A stretch of 64,000 nt of DNA from Druceiella hillmani. Taxonomy: Eukaryota > Arthropoda > Insecta > Lepidoptera > Hepialidae. The notes below the pieces were generated by a model that was given only the letters and a program-made list of their open reading frames with translations, made no database searches and was not told the origin of the DNA. The stretch spans positions 14,080,501-14,144,500 of the forward strand of contig JAYKKI010000016.1 of assembly GCA_039881145.1 (NCBI GenBank). The letters are read 5' to 3'. How positions within the stretch are numbered: position 1 is the stretch's first letter; every line of letters starts with the position of its first letter. The translations under genes and the position numbers were made by a program. Shown one piece after another: positions 13,555 to 24,500 of this stretch.

Positions 13555-13616
<62 letters not shown>
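13485..13616. repeat. (TA)n microsatellite, about 130 bp
   Basis: This is an almost pure TA dinucleotide run with a few C or G interruptions. Long tyrosine-isoleucine frames on both strands here are artefacts of the repeat. Confidence 0.97.
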
Positions 13617-15298
13617 TGTTCTTAATATTTTATTTTTAATCTTTACTGACTGTATGGATAGGATACCGGTAGTAAATGTAATCATTCTGAATTCAGCAAA
13701 ATTATTGAGACATATAAGCCTGTAGAAGATTTAGCAAATAAATTAAAAATTTGAAAGGTTATTTGAGAAATATTAATCGAAACGGAAATATAAAATAAAT
13801 TTAAATATTTGATATTTTCTGCTTCGAATTAGAATCTTTTTAAAAGAACCAATGGAAACTAATTGAAAATACGATATTGCCAATTGAAAAGTCAAAAAAA
13901 TTAATTAAAAAATGAAAATAAAATCAATTATTCACTCGTGTTTTTGTTGTCTTCTTTTAAACCACAAGCATTGAGATATATTTATATGAAGCTAGATTCT
14001 ATTTGTTTCACTTCATTGCATGGTCTATAATTATGTAGTCAATATATCAACCTGGGATATAATTAACCTCTATTTTACTTCTTTCAGAATAAAAAAAAAC
14101 ATTCATTTTGAAAACCTCATCCAAACAAATATTTTGTGTTGGGCTTCGTTTATCCGTTAGTTCCTCGTTTTCCATTTCGCAACATTTCTATTCTATCGGC
14201 CCCTCTCTTTTCTATTCTACTGGCTATATCTTTTCTATATTAGGCTGGAAAATGATATAGAGTGCAATTTATTTTGAGAAATGTTGTATCCACTTCACGA
14301 AAATTCTTATTTGAAATTGAAAAGTACTCGAAAGGAATAATAAATGGAAATCACAACGGTTCGACGTGATTTTTTGAAACCTACGTATGCAAATATAAGG
14401 AAAAACAGTAACATTTCTTTTAATCATAAATTGAGGGAGAATTTTTTTCTGTAGTCATTCGTATTATAAATTGATGAACACAATGATTATGAATTTAATT
14501 TCCTTTAATTATCCTGGATGGTGCTCCGTATTTTAATTTCTTTGTATACATTTATAACTATAACTGAGTGAAACCTCGGCCAAAGGCTAGTAAATATATA
14601 AAAAAGGTATATTTTTCTGAAATATTATATTTTTCACATTAAAACTATACGCGACAGTAAAAATATTACAACACGTCTGGTAGAGGAAAAATGTAGCATT
14701 TAATATTTTGACTGCTCTGTTGTGAAAATATATAATCATTAGTTTTGTGTTTCTTTTTTTCAATTTGTAGTTTTAGCCTGAACGTTCTTTAAATAAATTT
14801 ATTTGACGAATTCTACGGAGAACTTTATTTTATGATGCGTCTTTTAATGCATGTCTAGAATTTTTAGGTTACATCACTTGAAATCTTATAAAATATGCTC
14901 TAACATTAATAAATATCCTGGTTCTACCTTTTTCATTTCATTATTTTTTATTTCTTTCAATTATAATTCTGTCGATTTTTCTTTTTCACCTTAAAATTCG
15001 ACGGCCACTAGGTAGGTGTTTAGGAAACTGTTCTTCAAATGTGGAAAATTGTGAATAACGTAATTAAAATATTATAATTAATAATCACATACAAGGCATT
15101 TACAAGAACGTTGTATATCACTCACATAGTAAATATATATAAATATTGAATAGTTACTTATGTGTGTGGATAAGAAATATGGTTACTTATCGGGTTTTAT
15201 TTTAGCGGCCATTTAAGTAAGGAAATTACGAAACATCTAAGGTGTTTCGCATTTTATGTTAAGCTAATATGAAATAAGTCGCATTGTATGATTTTTCA

Positions 15299-15493
15299 GA
15301 CCAAAGTTTAGCCCTTTATACATTTTTGGGCTTCTTACACCTCCAAATCACAGATAACGAAGAGCAAATCACAGTTGATGAAAAGAAGAAGTTAACAGAT
15401 TTAAGGGAAACCTTATATTTGTTGTCAAGTTGCGTCGATTTTTTTAGCATGCATGCATGCAGCCAAATGGATTTCGAGTTGGATAAAAAATAA
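15299..15493 (+). other. Exon-like open frame after a good splice acceptor, unknown
   Basis: A polypyrimidine-AG acceptor (ATTTTTCAG ending about 15,299) is followed by about 64 codons and a TAA. The frame has a protein-like, hydrophilic and helix-prone composition, including EEQITVDEKKKLTDLRETL, then a cysteine-containing tail. It stands out from the low-complexity frames around it. I recognise no family and found no upstream exon, so it may be a terminal exon of an unseen gene, an old gene fragment, or chance. Confidence 0.25.
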
Positions 15494-16417
15494 AATACTA
15501 GGCGCGTCAGGATATTGAACACTCAACTGAGCTTTTAGTACAGTTTCTTTCTGAATAGGCTATATTAACAAAAAGAAGAAAATATTCTTGAGCAATTTTA
15601 TTTTTAACAAATACAGTTAGAAATCCAATTTAATGCATCTCTTAATGCAAATTGTCTTTGCTGGCACTATTACAAATATTGTGTAATGGATTTATATAAT
15701 TTCTATTCACCAGTTTTATGTCTTATTAAAATAAAAATGACTATAAAGTAGGTTTATTAACGAATAAATAATTTACAAGTTATTTACTCTTATTTTCTCA
15801 TTATATCTGGTTAATACATAGTACTTAATGATGTTGGGAACATATTAAAAGAATAATAGTTTCGATAAGTAAAGATTATTATAACTGTTGCTGTATTCGG
15901 ATATTAAATGTATGTACGAAAAAATATTATTAATTGTTAATTCTCATAATAAAATGATGAGATGTTGCTGTTTATTTACAAATGTTTATTATTCATATTT
16001 CTTTTTAAATTTTTGGAATATTGATAAATAAAAATATATAAATAATAATTTATTTAATTAACATATCACACGTAACATTCAAGAAGAACATTCCGAAAAA
16101 AAAACTTTCGAATCTTTATTTATCCTTCTGCGAGAAAAATTAGCTACGGAAAGTATGTAGGCGAAGGAGATCATATGAGGGCTTAATTTTTTTAACAAGT
16201 TAACAAGTTGGTTGGATAGTGTAGAGAAAGACTTAAAAATTTTGGGAGTCAACAGATGCAGAAACCTTGCATCAAATTGTCGGCCATAAAGAAATCGCAT
16301 CATAAAATTCAATGAAAAATAAATGTATTTAAAATATACTTTTTTTTCTGATTTTTCTGGAAATAGAGATTATTTAGTCACCATTTTATGTAATCTGAAT
16401 TTGTCCATTAAATTACA

Positions 16418-18210
16418 TTAATCCAGCTGTTTCGAAAATATAACTGACGTCTTAAGCTGCAGACGTATATGTATATTGAATTTTGACGTGAGTTTCCCCA
16501 CATGTCTCCAAAGATGCGATGCTTTGAGGCAACCGTTGTGTTCATCAGCTGGTGTTGGTTTTGTTATAAATGACAGAAGGTGTTTTAAATTCTGTTAGGA
16601 GTAGCTTGCTAATAAAATGAGAGTACCATCGAATAGTTTGCATTTTCTTGTAAATCTCGAAGAGATCAAAGGCTACCGATGCTTTCTTATGTGCCATAGT
16701 GTATTCATCTCAATCAGTTGGAAAACTTTCACCATATAAAGAACCTCCATAAATAGTACATGTCTTAGCTTCGGCATAATATATATTGAATAGCAATTTG
16801 AATGCCGAATGCGCTTTCCGTTTACAATAATATAACCGGAATACCTGAAGACTCAAGAACCATTCCATTTTGAGAGGGAATTTGAGCTAACAACAAATCA
16901 ATAAAGAAGTTTTCTGTGCCGTTGGGCACACCAAGGAAAAACATCAAATTTTTATTGTTTCTTAGGACAAGTTTCGATCTGTAATTATAAGTCGTTTGTT
17001 TGCTTCGATAAATGTACGTAAATCGAAAGCATTTAATTATGGTTGATTATTTTCGACTGAATGGAGTATTTGGTAAGCGTGTCTGTCTGGCATTCTGTTT
17101 TCAAATTGTTAAATGAAGTTTGATCTTTGACATTAATCAGCAACATTTTTCAATCTTTCAACTCAATCAAATCAACTTTTCAAAATGGAAAATCATTGTA
17201 TCAGACGATTACAGATTTCAATAGCCTCGCCTCTCGTGCCTCGTTTATGATGTTGGAATTTTTTCTATGTGGCATTCCTTGTTTATTGTGGTAATTCTGC
17301 GTACAATAATATTTTGGCAAAAACATCCTCTTCACACAGCGCCAGAATTGCTTTCAGTATTTTGTGCGCTGGTGCAATAGTGACGTTTCGTGCGTTCTCT
17401 TCTGAGAAATATACTCTTTGTCCATTTGCAAGATGAACGCTAAAACAAATAACATTGGGGTGTCGACTGCGAATCGAGGAATTCAAAATACACCGCAAAG
17501 CCTTATTGTTGCTGACATATGGACCTGTTTGAAATTGAATAACTCCATTTGCGCGTGCATCGGGATTATCAATACTGAATACTGCCGTATACCGGCTACC
17601 TTATCATCCTACTTTACTTTGTCTATTTAACGGAATTATAATATTCCAACGTTGATTGTTTTTAAATGTTTCAAACAACAAAGGTGAATATGGCACAATC
17701 AATCCGTTGTCGATTTCAATATCAGCATTTCTTATTCAGAAACTAGTTTTGTGACCTCCATCATCTAGTGTACGGTATTTGTATTGAGAAAATCCATCAT
17801 TACCAGTGTGAATTTTATTAATAAATTCTCTGGAATACATTTTCGTGCATTTATTATCGTGATTACGGATTCATGGCACCGCATGGTCCATGCATAATAT
17901 TTTTGGTGATAACAAACAAACAGCAATCGATTTCCTCCAGGATTTTATATTTCTGCACTAACCACTTTGAGCTGATGTATCTTCATTTTGAACTATATAC
18001 AGATGTGTGCACGAGGAATGCCTATCTTTTTCCATTCAATAGAATACATTCAGCATAACATTTCGCCATAAAGTTTCTTGAGTTTTAGCTTCATCAAAAA
18101 AATTCATGCGGTCAAAATCGCATTGATCGGACGGAGCTTGACCGTACAATAGAAGTTATTTTATCTTGGCCCATTCAGGATGGAATGTGAATGTGATAAA
18201 AAGTTAAAAC
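16418..18210 (-). pseudogene. Helitron replication-helicase (RepHel) remnant, left-arm copy
   Basis: Helitrons move by rolling-circle replication using a protein with a HUH Rep nuclease and a Pif1-like helicase. Read on the minus strand from about 18,210, short blocks in several frames follow the order of the family: an HPEWA-like block, MHGPCG near 17,880, then VCFSVHLANGQRVYFSEEN at 17,283-17,498 with FAKILLY. Helicase blocks follow, including a TMAHK-like block near 16,690 and a PADEHNGCLKASHLW-like block near 16,530. It ends with a stop at 16,418-16,420. Stops and frameshifts are frequent, and the N-terminal Rep start and the rest of the helicase are missing. It mirrors 29,774-31,575. Confidence 0.8.
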
Positions 18211-18330
18211 TACTAACGTGCGTTGGCTTGTTTTTATATAACTTACTTGTTAGAATGTAATGAGGTAAACAATTCCTTACCTATTTATTGAAGATTCGAA
18301 GTTGTCAACATAGAACATAGAAATAACATA

Positions 18331-19060
18331 ATTTAATCTAACCTAACCTGTAATTTTAAATGGCTTTTCAAAAAGTGACCTTTAGAGTGTGATAAATAAC
18401 TTTTCGTATAAGCTGTAATATGATACAAAAAATGTCTAATTTGACGAAAAATATCACCATACGTTTGCTTTTACTAATATCTTAGATAAATAATAGAAAT
18501 TGTAGGTTGGATTTCACTAAATTAACACGAAAGTATTATTAATCAAATCCTTTCATTAAAGTGAAAGACGAAAACCAATTCGACAAAAGCTGGTCGATAC
18601 CTTGCTTGGTACCAATGCAATTTTGATCAACTTCCAACCAAAAGGTTAACCTCTAGAGCGACTGCATTCCCACCACGTCGGTCGTTTGGAACTTTAACGG
18701 TCGTGTGAACTGCCAAAGTTCGTTTCGTGAACATCGCACCATATAATTTAATGTCAGTGGCAAATGATGTTAGCGGTATATTTGAATACGAATTAGTGGT
18801 AAAAACTGCTCAAAATCATCTCGTGTACTGTTAGAAAAAAACTCTTAATTAATGGGATTAGTGCATAATTGTTTGGTATTGATTTGTATTTTGGTCTATT
18901 GAGAGAATTTTACTCATACGCGATGAATAATCATATTTAAGAAAGACTTCCGTGTTCATTTCTGAGTGTTAAAAAGTTTCAATTAAATTTTCTTTTTCCA
19001 TTTTAAATTATCACTTTGCCTTCTAATATGATAAGCAGGTTCTTTTGTGAAGGCACGTCA
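18331..19060 (-). repeat. R-family repeat, copy 1 (left arm)
   Basis: This unrecognised interspersed repeat occurs six times in the window: here, 22,051-22,770, their mirror copies 26,523-27,250 and 28,930-29,655, a copy at 47,555-48,075 and a fragment at 40,010-40,245. The core is a GC-richer block around ACTTTAACGGTCGTGTGAAC (18,610-18,760). On the minus strand it reads TVKVPNDRRGGNA-like peptide, frameshifted in this copy by one extra T relative to the mirror copy. No terminal repeats or transposase are visible. Confidence 0.75.
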
Positions 19061-19206
19061 CTAGTTTTGACTACTGATAAATATATACTTTAGTTATTAA
19101 CTTCATGCATACAAATTTTTTATCTTTAGATTTATTGTTTGTTCTTCCTATACATGTGTCTAATACGTCACAACATGTATTATATTTACTCATACGTATT
19201 TAAATT

Positions 19207-19286
19207 AAAAAATATTCCATGAGTTGTCGAGTTTAAATTAATATTTTTTATTTAATTAAAACTCGACAACTCATGTAATATTTTTA
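19207..19286. repeat. Hairpin, ~28-bp arms, present only in the left arm
   Basis: The arms contain ATGAGTTGTCGAGTTT and its reverse complement, with one mismatch, around a 24-base AT-rich loop. The matching place in the right arm (near 28,760-28,775) lacks the hairpin but keeps flanking sequence. It was either gained in the left arm or deleted from the right, a typical fate of palindromes. Confidence 0.8.
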
Positions 19287-20040
19287 AGTTTTAGGGAAGA
19301 GAATGGAGTAATCTTCGATTTATCGCTCTTCTGTCTATTTTGAATAAAAAGTAACCAAAAAATAGTAACCATTTTTGTAAAATTTTTGTAACAAGTTTTT
19401 TAATATATCATTACCATTTAGGACTTAAATAATATAATATAGTTGTTTACTGAATCCACTTATTTAAAATTACACAAAAACATATTTTATCAACCATAAA
19501 TGATGGACCATTTCGCTGAATTTGTGACAAGATGAAATACCTTTTTATATTTTCTTGTTTAAGCATGTAATAAAATTTAGACTAGTATTTATGAGATGTC
19601 GAAATTTTAAACATGTGCCAAAAATCAATATGGTTCCAAAAATAGCATTAAATTAAAAACTGATTTCAGATCAGATGGTGCATTTCAATGAAGATATATG
19701 TTCCAGTTACACATCTTACTTAATGCACCTACAACAAATTCCCGAAACTTTATTCGAAACTACACAAACTAAATAAAAGCTTCTAAAACTTTTGATCTGG
19801 TTTTCCAATACAACAAATAAATATTCTCGTATTGCCGTTAAAAACCAGATTAAAGAATATTATTCTAACGACGGGATATGTGACTATTCTGTACTTTTCT
19901 CTTTGTCCAGAACAACCTTAAACATTGTTGATAAAATGATATTTTTATATGTATTGAAATCTTATCGGCTTTTGTACTGTTCAAGTTTAAATATACTTGT
20001 GATAAAATATTATATTCTTTTGTTTCCAGTTTTCTCAAGA

Positions 20041-21264
20041 TATGCGTAGTTTAATTTTTATTGTTGTCTATTTTGTCTTTCATAATGGTTAGTGCATATT
20101 TTGTTATCACAGCATGTTTTAATTGATAAAAATATTTGTCTCTTCCCTTAGGATTATAATCGAGATACAAATGTATCATTTCTCAATGTGTCCATGAGTA
20201 AATCAGCCAACAAAATGCTAAAATAGTTGCTAGTTCAGTACACACTTGATTAATAAAAGAAGTTTGTAATAAATAGTAGTCATTATGCATAATTGTTGAT
20301 GTAAGGACCGTATTGCATGCCTATCAATACTATCTTTTATATTTTGGATATCGGAATAGAATATATTAAAAATGATATTGATTTTATAATATTTCTCATT
20401 ACAAAATGTTCCAAATTTTGAATAGGCTAACACTGTAAGTAGAACATGCAATTTTAGTGACAGTACCATCTATTCAAGCATTCGAAGTTGAAATCATACA
20501 CCAGTACGTTTTTTGCTTATTTTCACTAAAACTGAAATTCGTAAATAATTATTACACTCACCTTTTAGGATTGGTGTAAGAATTAAAATTTTTAAAATTT
20601 AAGACTGCAATAAATTAAATTAAAAAAATAAGATTTAAAAATCCTTATTCTTATTAGCACTTAAAAAGTTATTACTACTTTAGATTTCTTCTTATCTTGA
20701 AAGTAGCATTAAAAAAAATTATTCGTACTCTGTTTAGATGCTATCGAATATATTAACTCAGATTTGGATGCTTTCACGTTTTCATTCTTTGTACTTATTA
20801 CTTCTTTTAAATGCCAATTGTGTATTACCTGGTTCAGATTTAAAAAAATAAATACGAGTCCCACGCTCATTGAGAGTGATTTTGGGAAAAATTCTGTCAT
20901 TGCATACAGTTTCCACGAGATCACTAATACAAACATTGACTGAATACTGATATTACTTAAGATTGCTACAGCAGCGATTCTATTTAACATGGCTTTTTTA
21001 CATATCCTTGTACAAAATTTAATTTTTAAAACATACTGATGTTTTTTTTTACTTAAAATATTTGGAGTATTCTAGAGTTAACACTAATATGTTGTAAAAA
21101 TAATTGATCTTGTATTTCACCATAAATTTTATTGCAACTCTGCTAATAACGGTGAGTTATTTCTAATACGAATATTAAGCTCAATATAAGTGTTAATAAA
21201 TTCATATTACTAGTAATTTTCTTGTATTTATGACTTCATTATTCTAAAGCTTACGTCTTGTATT
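20041..21264. other. 1.22-kb segment present in the left arm only
   Basis: The right arm joins the equivalents of 20,040 (TTTTCTCAAG) and 21,265 (GTTAAGACGTT) directly. The segment has no evident terminal inverted repeat or target duplication. On the minus strand it contains two open frames, 20,709-20,990 (93 codons, with two hydrophobic stretches) and 20,230-20,469 (79 codons). The first is followed by CAGGTAATAC, a plausible splice donor. I recognise neither. It could be an inserted unknown element, a gene fragment, or sequence lost from the other arm. Confidence 0.5.
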
Positions 21265-21970
21265 GTTAAGACGTTATTGTTTCAATTCTAGTATGACGAA
21301 AGAAAACGATTTCTAGATATAGAATTTTCAAACATGCTTTTACGGCGTCACAGATCCATAAATGCTAAAATAAATTATAGTTCTAGGAAAGAAAGTTTAG
21401 GAAAGAAGTTTCATATTTTATGGGAGTTTAATATGAGATACAAAATAAGTGAAGTCGTTCTCTTAAGAGTAAATTCCACAAACATTTGAGATTTTCACAA
21501 ATATTTTATCTTACTATTAAATATTATGATTTATACGTCTTCAGATACATTTCTAAGAAAAGAATTTGCAAACGCTAATAACCAATATAAACTATTTAAT
21601 TTACAATACATTAAAAGATAATAGTAATAGAAGATAATTGACCAATCAAATGATAAAAGTAAGATTTGGTTTATAAAATGGATATTATTAGGAAATTTCT
21701 CTGAATTTCATTGAGCTTATCTAAATTCAAAAAAGTGTGAGAATGCCCAGATTTTATGGCTAATCTTCCATATACTTAATAAATTAATATAATAATAATC
21801 CGTTTGATCGTTAATATAATAATAAACCACTTGATCATTTTACAAATACGAAGTATTTTCTAGACGATTTTAGATGTCTAAAAATATGTAATATTTTTGT
21901 TATTTAATAAATTTCCAATAATTTTGTTAACATGCACGGTTATCTTACTGCACGGCTGACGTCAAAGAAC

Positions 21971-23608
21971 TAACATGAAGTTCACATACATATACAAAAA
22001 AAAGTCAAATTTAATAAGATAGATATGGATATCTTTAAAATAAAAAGGTGATATATTATAATTTAGTCTAACCTTACATTTAATTGTTGACCTTTGAAAA
22101 ACTATTTTCAGAGTAGATTATTAGATTTAATAATATGTGCTTTAATATCATACTAATAAAAATTGCCAGGAAGCGTTTGCTTTAAACTCGAATTTAATGA
22201 AATAATACAAATTTGAAATTGTAATCTTTATAAAAACATGAACACATTATTAATCAAATTCTATAAATAAAGTGTAAGACAAAAATTAATCGGCAAAAGG
22301 TTGTCGATAACTTGCTCGGTAGCAAAACAATTTTGGCCAACCTCTGACAGAAAAGGCATCATGAAAGCAATTGCATTCCCGTGACGTCGATCGTTCAGAA
22401 CTTTAACGGTCGCGTGGACGACCAAATTTCCTTTCGTGAGTATCGCTTAATATAATTCAATGTCATTGGAAAATGGTGTTGATGGTGCACCTGAATACCA
22501 ATTAATGGTAAAAATTGCTCAAGAAACTTTAAATAGTAAGCTTGAGTACTATTAGAATCAAATAGGTGTTTTATTAAGTTTTATTAATGCAAGTAGTACA
22601 TAATTGTTTGTATGAATTTGCATTTTAGCTTATTGAGGGTATAATACTCGTAAGCAATGGATAATTTTATGTGAAGTATAGCTATGTGTTTATTTCAAAA
22701 GTTAATAAACTTTAATTAAATCTTATTGTCCATTTTATATCAAAAATTTCGTCTTCCACTATGACAAGCACGTTCGTGTGTAAAAATAACATACCCAGTT
22801 GTGCGACACGTGTCACTTATTCCCTTCATTGATGAACATGTATTTCTCATATTTAATATTATTTTTCACTTTACGTTTAAACGTCTTTTGTGTTAAGAGC
22901 TTTTCTTCTTTTTTCCCGTTTTCAAACCACCATAATCAATCTTTTTTTTTAATTTTCGATACATACATTTTGAATCACAATTAATTGTTATCAAATTAGG
23001 CTATTGATGGTTTTAATCTTCGTCTACCTGTATACTATATTGTCTTTTATTTTCTAAATCCTTCCCAAATATTAAACTTTATTATTAAGTTTAAGGGTTT
23101 AAAAATTAATTGTCAGAAAACAGATTTTGATTAACATTATTTTACAAAAGATTGAGATATTACATGCTTTACTATTCAATAAGAAACACATATTCAATAA
23201 GAAACGATTCGAATACTGTTGGCTTTAATAACTGGCTAAGACTAAAGTTATTCTACATATCATTATATTGATAATTGATTCTTACATTTTTGACTTCAGT
23301 TTTCTTCTAATATTCGTTTGTATTGTAGTCTACTGCTTTATACTTTGCAGTTTGTAGTAAGTTTTACTATCATAATATATTTTCTATTGTACAAGACGTT
23401 TACATATTATTAGAAAAAAAAACGTTTTATTACTGTAAAATAATAGGTTCTTCTTTAAGTTTTTTTATCTAGAGGTGTCCTGATTATTGCTTAAAGAAGT
23501 TATAAAGTTAAATTTCACTTGCTGAAAATAAACTAAAAAATATTTAGGCAAATCTTTTCTATCAAGTTCGGTAATATTTAAAATAACATGTGATAAGAAA
23601 GAAAGAAG
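21971..23608 (+). repeat. Near-identical inner tract of the left arm
   Basis: From the block AACATGAAGTTCACATACAT inward to the inner breakpoint I saw only a handful of differences from the reverse complement of 25,687-27,325 (for example one base in GGATATCTT versus GGATGTCTT, and a two-base indel near 23,314). Immediately outside, the two arms differ by many substitutions and indels. A 61-residue frame at 22,799-22,984 is identical in both arms for this reason, not because of evident protein constraint. Confidence 0.85.
22051..22770 (-). repeat. R-family repeat, copy 2 (left arm)
   Basis: It aligns along about 720 bases with copy 1 (18,331-19,060) in the same orientation but is clearly diverged, perhaps 70-80% identical by eye in the core. 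It lies inside the near-identical inner part of the inverted repeat, so its mirror at 26,523-27,250 is virtually the same sequence. Confidence 0.75.
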
Positions 23609-23960
23609 CAATGGCTGCCTCCCTTTTGTATAATGGGTAGCCGAGGAAATCCTATCCGGTTTCATTCTTTAATATTTATAAAATATATGAGTATTAATAT
23701 GAATACAAGGGTACCTTTTTTATTGATTCCATTTCTTTATGAACAAAGTAGTCAAAAAACATTTAAAATAATCATAGTTTCAGTACACTATTTATCAACA
23801 CTTACTGTTTTTTAAGCATTAATCATTAAAACCATCTGCTCTAAAAAGTGTCCTATATACATGAATTCTCTTCTTGACAATGTACTCCATTTAAAATATA
23901 TTTTATTATAAACTATATAGATATAGATACTTAAGCATCATGGTTTAATTATGTGTGTAT

Positions 23961-23965
23961 AAATA

Positions 23966-24001
<36 letters not shown>

Positions 24002-24011
24002 CATATGTATG

Positions 24012-24091
<80 letters not shown>

Positions 24092-24100
24092 CATATATAT
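23961..24100. repeat. (TA)n microsatellite, about 140 bp
   Basis: A TA dinucleotide run with scattered ACATATGTATG interruptions, in the spacer between the inverted-repeat arms. Confidence 0.97.
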
Positions 24101-24395
24101 TTAACTGGAAGAACAAAAGTTGAATTCGATAATTATTTTAGATATAATATTTGAGTAGCACTGGTTAATTCGCAAGAAATAATTAGAATAGTGACTGCGA
24201 AAAATTATTTACTTAGTAAGTTGGAGTAATGCACTAGCTGCACGAAAGGGTTTTATTTTCTGACCTGTGAAATTATGGGCTTAACAATGGAGAAATATAT
24301 TTTAAAAAATTATGTAGTGGGTTATGGTAAGTCAAATAACAAAAGAGTATTTTTAAGTAAAAAAATGTGTGAAAGTCCTATATCATTCGTAAACA

Positions 24396-24500
24396 AAAGC
24401 GTTGCACGGCGTTTCCACTAGATCACCCGTACTGACTAACCACGTTCGAGCTCGCTAATGAATAATTTTAAAACATTAAATCTGACCGCGCACCATGTCG
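24396..24500 (-). other. Possible tRNA-derived (SINE-like) A-box/B-box region
   Basis: On the minus strand TGGTGCGCGGTCAG (24,482-24,495) resembles an RNA polymerase III A box. GCTCGAACGT, about 44 bases further, resembles a B box at tRNA-like spacing. The stretch is also richer in GC than its surroundings. No cloverleaf forms: the acceptor and T stems do not pair. At best it is a decayed tRNA-derived SINE head. Confidence 0.2.

Larger units (their letters stand above)
12352..16276. other. AT-rich single-copy stretch between copy A and the inverted repeat
   Basis: No recognisable gene is present apart from the hairpin, the (TA)n tract and one weak exon-like frame listed separately. A 65-residue frame at 13,115-13,312 matches no family I know. 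The stretch shows many stops in all frames and homopolymer runs. Confidence 0.5.
16277..23608 (+). repeat. Giant inverted repeat, left arm (7.3 kb)
   Basis: The sequence is repeated in reverse complement at 25,687-31,716. The outer breakpoint is sharp at 16,277 (the CGGCCATAAAGAAATCGCAT block is shared; bases to its left are not). The inner breakpoint is at about 23,608, after GATAAGAAAGAAAGAAG. From outside in, the arm holds a Helitron remnant, R-family copy 1, about 3 kb of unrecognised AT-rich sequence including a 1.22-kb segment absent from the other arm, R-family copy 2, and a 0.8-kb inner part. Outer sequence is clearly diverged from the right arm, while the inner 1.64 kb is nearly identical. 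Confidence 0.96.

Noticed and set aside
13423..13725. Long tyrosine/isoleucine-rich frames on both strands
   Set aside because: They are translations of the (TA)n microsatellite and its hairpin. The same applies to the frame at 52,636-52,845.
18331..22770. R copies at 18.3 and 22.1 kb as the two LTRs of one retrotransposon
   Set aside because: They are direct repeats about 3 kb apart, but the interior shows no gag or pol, there are no TG...CA ends or target duplication, and the copies are very divergent.
22799..22984. 61-residue frame identical at 22,799-22,984 and 26,314-26,499
   Set aside because: The identity follows from the near-identical palindrome arms at DNA level. There is no independent sign of protein constraint and no recognised family.
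24396..24500. A genuine tRNA gene
   Set aside because: Acceptor, anticodon and T stems do not pair. Only box-like motifs are present.
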